A stretch of DNA of 10,032 nucleotides from Pseudomonas sp. (GTDB lineage: Bacteria > Pseudomonadota > Gammaproteobacteria > Pseudomonadales > Pseudomonadaceae). The notes beneath the pieces are model-generated. The model was not told where the DNA came from. It saw only the letters and a program-made list of their open reading frames with translations, and did no database searches. This document shows, piece after piece, positions 6,428 to 10,032 of the stretch. Location: NCBI GenBank assembly GCA_007117785.1, contig SKFV01000181.1, positions 1 to 10,032 on the forward strand, read 5' to 3'. Each line of letters begins with the position of its first letter. Position 1 is the first letter of the stretch. Both the position numbers and the translations under genes were made by a program.

Positions 6428-6761
6428 CCAGTGTGTCGCTGCGGGCGGCCATGATCAGGTCGTTGTGGTGTACGCCACCCAGTCCGTGACTCCACCAGCT
6501 CAGGGTTACCTTGCCGTACTCGGTGAGGATGGCCGGGTGGTGATCGACCTCGTCGGCCAGGCCGCCAATGCGGTTGGTAAACGCCAGTGCGGCGGTAAAA
6601 TCAGCAAACGCGTAGCTCTTTTCCAGTCTCGCAATGCCATCTACCAGGCGTAGATGCCAGCCAGGCATCTCCTTCAGTTGAATCGCCAGGTCGCTCTCTG
6701 CCGGCATGCCACTCTTGTCAGCCTTGCTATCCAGAGTTTGTTCGGCCAAGGGCTGTTGCAT
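6423..6761 (-). CDS. phhB: Pterin-4a-carbinolamine dehydratase
   Basis: The enzyme dehydrates 4a-hydroxytetrahydropterin so that the cofactor of phenylalanine hydroxylase can be reduced again; in Pseudomonas it works with PhhA. The 112-residue protein is the usual small single-domain size. The active-site motif EVDHHP (71-76) supplies H74 and H75. The segment SWWSHGLGGVHHND (88-101) supplies H92 and the conserved aspartate D101, matching the three catalytic histidines of the family. The first 20 or so residues are polar and poorly conserved in type. AGGAG lies about 8 nt before the ATG at 6761. The phhA gene is not adjacent: the neighbours are convergent fumarase and divergent acs. This may therefore be a stand-alone copy, or phhA may lie elsewhere. 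Members of this family without PhhA also exist, so phenylalanine catabolism is likely but not shown here. Confidence 0.93.
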   Translation of the reverse strand: MQQPLAEQTLDSKADKSGMPAESDLAIQLKEMPGWHLRLVDGIARLEKSYAFADFTAALAFTNRIGGLADEVDHHPAILTEYGKVTLSWWSHGLGGVHHNDLIMAARSDTLA

Positions 6762-6802
6762 AATCTATCTCCTGTCTGCTTGTGTTGACTACCAGCCTAG
6801 CA

Positions 6803-6887
6803 CTTGTAACGGATCAGGCATTTGCTGTCTTGTAACTGTCCTTGGCAGTTGCCTGTTAGCCTAAGGTCTAAGCAGTTTTCTACCTTG
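6803..6887. promoter_or_regulatory. Repeated motifs in the phhB/acs divergent control region
   Basis: The 196-bp region between the divergent phhB and acs starts must hold both promoters. It contains CTTGTAAC twice in direct orientation (6803-6810 and 6829-6836, 26 bp apart) and a short inverted repeat AAGGT/ACCTT (6863-6867 and 6882-6886). These could be regulator half-sites. I see no clean -35/-10 pair and no correctly spaced sigma-54 GG/GC pair. Assignment to a known regulator is not possible from sequence alone. Confidence 0.25.
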
Positions 6888-6957
6888 GTCGTATGGTTGT
6901 AATGGGACTCTAGGGCAAGACTGTGGGCCATAACAAAAGACAGCCGAGGTTTGACCC

Positions 6958-8919
6958 ATGAGCAACGCGACCCTGTATCCGGTACCGGAAGAATTTGCCC
7001 GCAATACCCTGATTGATCAGGATACCTACCAGCGCCTCTATCAGGCATCCATTGAAGATCCCGAGCAGTTCTGGGCCGAGCAGGCCAAACGTATTGACTG
7101 GATGCGTCCGTTCAAAAAGGTCAAACAGACCAGCTTCGATGACCACAATGTGTCGATCAAGTGGTATCTCGGTGGTCATCTCAATGTCTCGGCCAATTGT
7201 CTGGACCGTCACCTGGCCGAACGGGGTGATCAGACTGCAATTATCTGGGAAGCTGATGAGCCGGGTCTGGCCAGGCACATCAGCTATCGTGAGCTGCACC
7301 GCGACGTTTGCCGTTTTGCCAATGCGCTCAAGCATCAGGGTGTAGCCCAGGGCGACGTAGTTACCATCTACATGCCGATGATTCCCGAAGCTGCGGTAGC
7401 GATGCTGGCCTGCACCCGTATCGGCGCGATTCACTCCGTCGTCTTTGGTGGTTTCTCGCCGGAAGCGCTGGCCGGGCGCATTCTTGATGGCCGTTCGACT
7501 ATGGTCATTACCGCAGATGAAGGCCTGCGTGGTGGGCGTAGCACGCCGCTCAAGGCGAATGTCGATGAAGCCCTGACCCACCCGGAGATCAAGACGGTCG
7601 ACAAGGTTATTGTGGTCCGGCACACCGGTGCCGAGATTGCCTGGCACGACCATCGTGACCGCGATTACGCCGAGCTGATGGACGATGCCGACGACTTCTG
7701 CCCGCCGGAGCCGATGGACAGCGAAGATCCACTGTTTATCCTCTACACCTCAGGCTCGACTGGCAAGCCCAAAGGTATCCTGCACACCACCGGTGGTTAC
7801 CTCACCTATGCGGCGCTGACCCATCAGTATGTATTTGATTACAAAGATAAAGAAGTCTTCTGGTGCACTGCCGATATCGGCTGGATTACCGGGCACACCT
7901 ATACCCTCTATGGTCCACTGGCCAATGGCGCCACCACCGTGATGTTCGAAGGTGTACCCAATTATCCTGACGTCACCCGCATGGCCAAGGTGATCGACAC
8001 GCACAAGGTCAATATTCTCTACACCGCACCGACCGCTATCCGGGCCATGATGGCGATGGGCGATGCGGCAATGGAAGGGGCTGATGGCAGCAGTCTGCGC
8101 TTGCTCGGGTCGGTCGGTGAGCCGATCAACCCGGAAGCCTGGAGCTGGTATTACCACACGGTAGGCAAGGGCCGCTGCCCGATCGTGGATACCTGGTGGC
8201 AAACCGAAACCGGTGCCTGTCTGATGTCACCGCTGCCGGGCGCCACGCCGCTGAAACCGGGTTCGGCTGCCTGTCCGTTCTTCGGCGTACAACCGGCGCT
8301 GGTCGATAACGAGGGCAATATTCTCGAAGGTGCGGCGGAAGGCAACCTGGTGTTGCTGGATTCCTGGCCGGGTCAGTCACGCTCGATTTTTGGCGACCAT
8401 GAACGTTTCGTCGATACCTATTTCCGTACCTTCAAGGGCACCTATTTCACCGGTGACGGCGCGCGGCGTGACGAAGATGGTTATTACTGGATTACCGGCC
8501 GTGTCGATGATGTGCTCAACGTCTCGGGTCACCGTATGGGGACAGCCGAAGTGGAAAGCGCCCTGGTTGCGCACAAGGATGTCGCCGAGGCCGCTGTGGT
8601 CGGTATGCCACATGACATGAAAGGGCAGGGCATCTATGTCTATGTCACCCTGAATGATGGCGTGGAGGCGACTGAAGCTTTGCGCCAGGCGTTGCGCCAG
8701 TGGGTGCGCCACGAGATTGGCCCGATCGCCACACCGGAAGTGATCCAGTGGGCGCCGGGTCTGCCGAAAACCCGCTCGGGAAAGATTATGCGCCGCATCC
8801 TGCGCAAGATTGCTGTCGCTGAATACGATGGCCTGGGCGATATTTCCACCCTGGCTGATCCGGGTGTAGTTGAGCATCTGATCAATGAGCACAAAAGCAT
8901 GACCGCAGTCAGTGCCTGA
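6958..8919 (+). CDS. acs: Acetyl-CoA synthetase (AMP-forming)
   Basis: The enzyme activates acetate with ATP and CoA to acetyl-CoA through an acetyl-adenylate; this is the high-affinity route for acetate use in the cytosol. The 653-residue protein has the family's usual length (652 in enteric bacteria). Visible elements are the phosphate-binding loop TSGSTGKPKG (264-273), the WWQTETG acetate/AMP-site segment (413-419), the TGDGAR hinge-side motif (about 500) and the C-terminal PKTRSGK motif. The catalytic lysine there is K609, the same number as the lysine of Salmonella Acs whose acetylation switches the enzyme off. Acetylation control is therefore plausible. GAGG (6946-6949) sits 8 nt before the ATG. 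The gene is divergent from phhB and ends in a strong terminator. Pseudomonads name this gene acsA. A propionyl-CoA synthetase is less likely given the WWQTETG segment and length. Confidence 0.97.
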   Translation: MSNATLYPVPEEFARNTLIDQDTYQRLYQASIEDPEQFWAEQAKRIDWMRPFKKVKQTSFDDHNVSIKWYLGGHLNVSANCLDRHLAERGDQTAIIWEADEPGLARHISYRELHRDVCRFANALKHQGVAQGDVVTIYMPMIPEAAVAMLACTRIGAIHSVVFGGFSPEALAGRILDGRSTMVITADEGLRGGRSTPLKANVDEALTHPEIKTVDKVIVVRHTGAEIAWHDHRDRDYAELMDDADDFCPPEPMDSEDPLFILYTSGSTGKPKGILHTTGGYLTYAALTHQYVFDYKDKEVFWCTADIGWITGHTYTLYGPLANGATTVMFEGVPNYPDVTRMAKVIDTHKVNILYTAPTAIRAMMAMGDAAMEGADGSSLRLLGSVGEPINPEAWSWYYHTVGKGRCPIVDTWWQTETGACLMSPLPGATPLKPGSAACPFFGVQPALVDNEGNILEGAAEGNLVLLDSWPGQSRSIFGDHERFVDTYFRTFKGTYFTGDGARRDEDGYYWITGRVDDVLNVSGHRMGTAEVESALVAHKDVAEAAVVGMPHDMKGQGIYVYVTLNDGVEATEALRQALRQWVRHEIGPIATPEVIQWAPGLPKTRSGKIMRRILRKIAVAEYDGLGDISTLADPGVVEHLINEHKSMTAVSA

Positions 8920-8932
8920 GTAACACTCCCCA

Positions 8933-8953
8933 ACAACAGCCACGCTCTGTTGT
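8933..8953 (+). other. Hairpin just upstream of the acs terminator
   Basis: The perfect 7-bp arms ACAACAG (8933-8939) and CTGTTGT (8947-8953) have a 7-nt loop. It lies 13 nt after the acs stop and 4 nt before the terminator stem, so the acs mRNA would end in two tandem hairpins. Confidence 0.5.
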
Positions 8954-8957
8954 CTTC

Positions 8958-8989
8958 GGGCCGCCGGAACCTTCCAGCGGCCCTTTTTT
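8958..8989 (+). terminator. Intrinsic terminator of acs
   Basis: The 7-bp GC stem GGGCCGC/GCGGCCC (8958-8964 and 8977-8983) is extended inside the loop by GGA/TCC pairing after one mismatch. It is followed directly by six T residues (8984-8989). This is a textbook rho-independent terminator 38 nt after the acs stop. Confidence 0.92.
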
Positions 8990-9034
8990 GTGCCTGCACG
9001 GTGTCAAGAATAATGTCGATCTGCGCACCGATGC

Positions 9035-9118
9035 GGACACGGCATGCCGTGTCCCTACGCAGGGCTCTAATCCTGCATGCTCCCAAACCTTCGCGTAGGG
9101 GCACAGCATGCTGTGCCC
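9035..9118. repeat. Inverted pair of palindromic REP-like units
   Basis: Two 26-bp units face each other (9035-9060 and 9093-9118). Each consists of a perfect 20-bp palindrome centred on GCATGC followed by CTACGC. The two palindromes differ at four positions that form two compensated base pairs, so both stay perfectly self-complementary. The tails give an 8-bp inverted repeat CCCTACGC/GCGTAGGG (9053-9060 and 9093-9100). The 32-bp centre holds a further GCAGG/CCTGC stem and a third GCATGC. This is the architecture of a REPIN, two REP elements in inverted orientation, which are moved by RAYT-type transposases. It lies between the convergent ends of acs and the transporter. Confidence 0.7.
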
Positions 9119-9124
9119 GCGAGC

Positions 9125-10032
9125 TTAAATACTGAATACCACGCCGACCAGCAGGTAGGCGGCGAGGCTGACGACTACAATGCCGACCAGGTTGAGCACA
9201 AAGCCAGCGCGGATCATTTCGCTGATGCGCATGTGGCCACTGGAGAAGACGATGGCGTTCGGCGGGGTGGCGACCGGCATCATAAAGGCACAGCTGGCGG
9301 CAATGGCGGCGGGTACGGTAAAGAGTAGCGGCGAAATATCCTGGCTCAGGGCGACAGCACCGATCAGCGGCAGGAAGGCTGCGGCGGTTGCCGTGTTGCT
9401 GGTCACTTCGGTGAGGAAGATGATCACGGTTGCGATGAGGACAATCATGAGCACCGCCGGCAACATGCCCATGTCAGAAAGGCCCATGGCAATAGCGCTG
9501 GCCAGGCCTGAGCTGGTGATCACGGCTGCCAGTGACAGGCCGCCACCGAACAGCAGCAACACGTCCCAGGGCATGCCCTTGGCGGTATCCCAGTTCATCA
9601 CGAACACACCCTGGCGCAGGTTCACCGGTACCAGGAACAGAATCACGGCAGCCGAGATGGCAATCACGGTGTCATTCAGCCAGGGAATCAGATTGGCCGA
9701 CAGCAGGGGTTGGAAGATCCAGGCAGCGGCCGTCAGCACAAAGACACAGCCAACCTGTTTCTCGGCCCGACTCAGGCTACCCAATTCGACCAGCTGCTCT
9801 TTCAACAGATCACTGCCCTTGTCATTATTGCCAAGATCAAAGCCTTTTCGCGTCAGCCATAGCCAGACAACTACCAACATAGTGACGGCAACAGGTAAGC
9901 CAATCAGCATCCATTGAGCGAAGCCGATCTGGATATCATGGTTGTCAGCCAGATAGGCGGCCAACAGAGCGTTGGGTGGCGTGCCGATCAGCGTGGCAAT
10001 ACCACCGACGCTGGCAGCGTAGGCAATCGCCA
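9125..10032 (-). CDS. SLC13/DASS family sodium:anion symporter (3' part)
   Basis: This inner-membrane secondary transporter belongs to the divalent anion:Na+ symporter family, whose members carry succinate, malate, citrate or sulfate. The frame stays open to the right edge; 301 codons are visible and the N-terminal part is missing. The first visible segment reads SVGGIATLIGTPPN (visible residues 7-20), the conserved ion-site loop of the first repeat. The second repeat has TSNTAT (210-215) and VATPPN (253-258). The rest is strongly hydrophobic, with a polar loop (about 60-92) joining the two repeats. A TTG codon at 9964 is not a real start, because the conserved motif lies upstream of it in frame. 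The substrate cannot be fixed. Dicarboxylate or related anion is likely by family, and neighbouring fumarase and acs fit carboxylate use only loosely. It is convergent with acs, with the REP-like pair between them. Confidence 0.92.
   Translation of the reverse strand, partial: AIAYAASVGGIATLIGTPPNALLAAYLADNHDIQIGFAQWMLIGLPVAVTMLVVVWLWLTRKGFDLGNNDKGSDLLKEQLVELGSLSRAEKQVGCVFVLTAAAWIFQPLLSANLIPWLNDTVIAISAAVILFLVPVNLRQGVFVMNWDTAKGMPWDVLLLFGGGLSLAAVITSSGLASAIAMGLSDMGMLPAVLMIVLIATVIIFLTEVTSNTATAAAFLPLIGAVALSQDISPLLFTVPAAIAASCAFMMPVATPPNAIVFSSGHMRISEMIRAGFVLNLVGIVVVSLAAYLLVGVVFSI

Noticed and set aside
6838..6860. TTGGCAG...TTAGC before acs as a sigma-54 promoter
   Set aside because: The GG and GC elements are not 12 bp apart in any pairing, so the required -24/-12 spacing is not met.
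9035..9118. Palindromes after acs as a CRISPR array or attachment site
   Set aside because: There are only two units, in inverted rather than direct orientation, with no spacers, no cas genes and no integrase nearby.
9125..9964. Transporter starting at the TTG at 9964 as a complete 279-residue protein
   Set aside because: The frame continues to the window edge and encodes the conserved SVGGIATLIGTPPN loop, so the real start lies outside.

Overview
The window reads as a stretch of core chromosome from a Pseudomonas-like gammaproteobacterium. Codon use is moderately GC-rich. The block crotonase / 2Fe-2S ferredoxin reductase / membrane GGDEF protein / class I fumarase matches, from memory, the order PA4330-PA4331-PA4332(sadC)-PA4333 of P. 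aeruginosa. The moderate GC content would suit a Halopseudomonas-like relative, but that assignment is inference. I see no insertion sequence, phage, CRISPR array, tRNA or rRNA.

Layout from left to right. Bases 1-412 (+) are the 3' end of an MBL-fold diiron-type metallohydrolase. Bases 478-1638 (+) encode a phospholipase D / cardiolipin synthase-like enzyme with two HKD motifs. It ends 15 bp from the convergent end of a minus-strand operon. Read in its own direction from about 4513 down to 1654, that operon encodes a six-helix membrane diguanylate cyclase (SadC-like), a 2Fe-2S ferredoxin plus flavin-reductase protein whose start overlaps the cyclase stop by 20 bp, and a crotonase. Divergent from it is a class I fumarase (4826-6349), preceded by a TATAAT promoter and an unusually long leader of about 184 nt with pseudoknot-like complementarity. 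A large nested inverted repeat separates the fumarase from the convergent phhB gene (6423-6761, minus). phhB is divergent from acs (6958-8919, +), the acetyl-CoA synthetase. acs ends in a strong hairpin/T-run terminator. An inverted pair of palindromic REP-like units follows, then the 3' part of a minus-strand SLC13/DASS anion symporter (9125 to the right edge).

Functionally the right half is central carbon metabolism: acetate activation, the TCA step fumarate to malate, and probable uptake of dicarboxylates or related anions. The phhB product recycles the pterin cofactor used in phenylalanine catabolism, which itself yields fumarate. The left half concerns the membrane and signalling: a phospholipid-headgroup enzyme and c-di-GMP synthesis.

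Most of the window is ordinary core genome. The points worth a second look are the structured fumarase leader, the covarying REP-like pair after acs, the divergent nucleotide-binding loop of the ferredoxin reductase and its coupling to a diguanylate cyclase, and an isomerase-like rather than hydratase-like active site in the crotonase.
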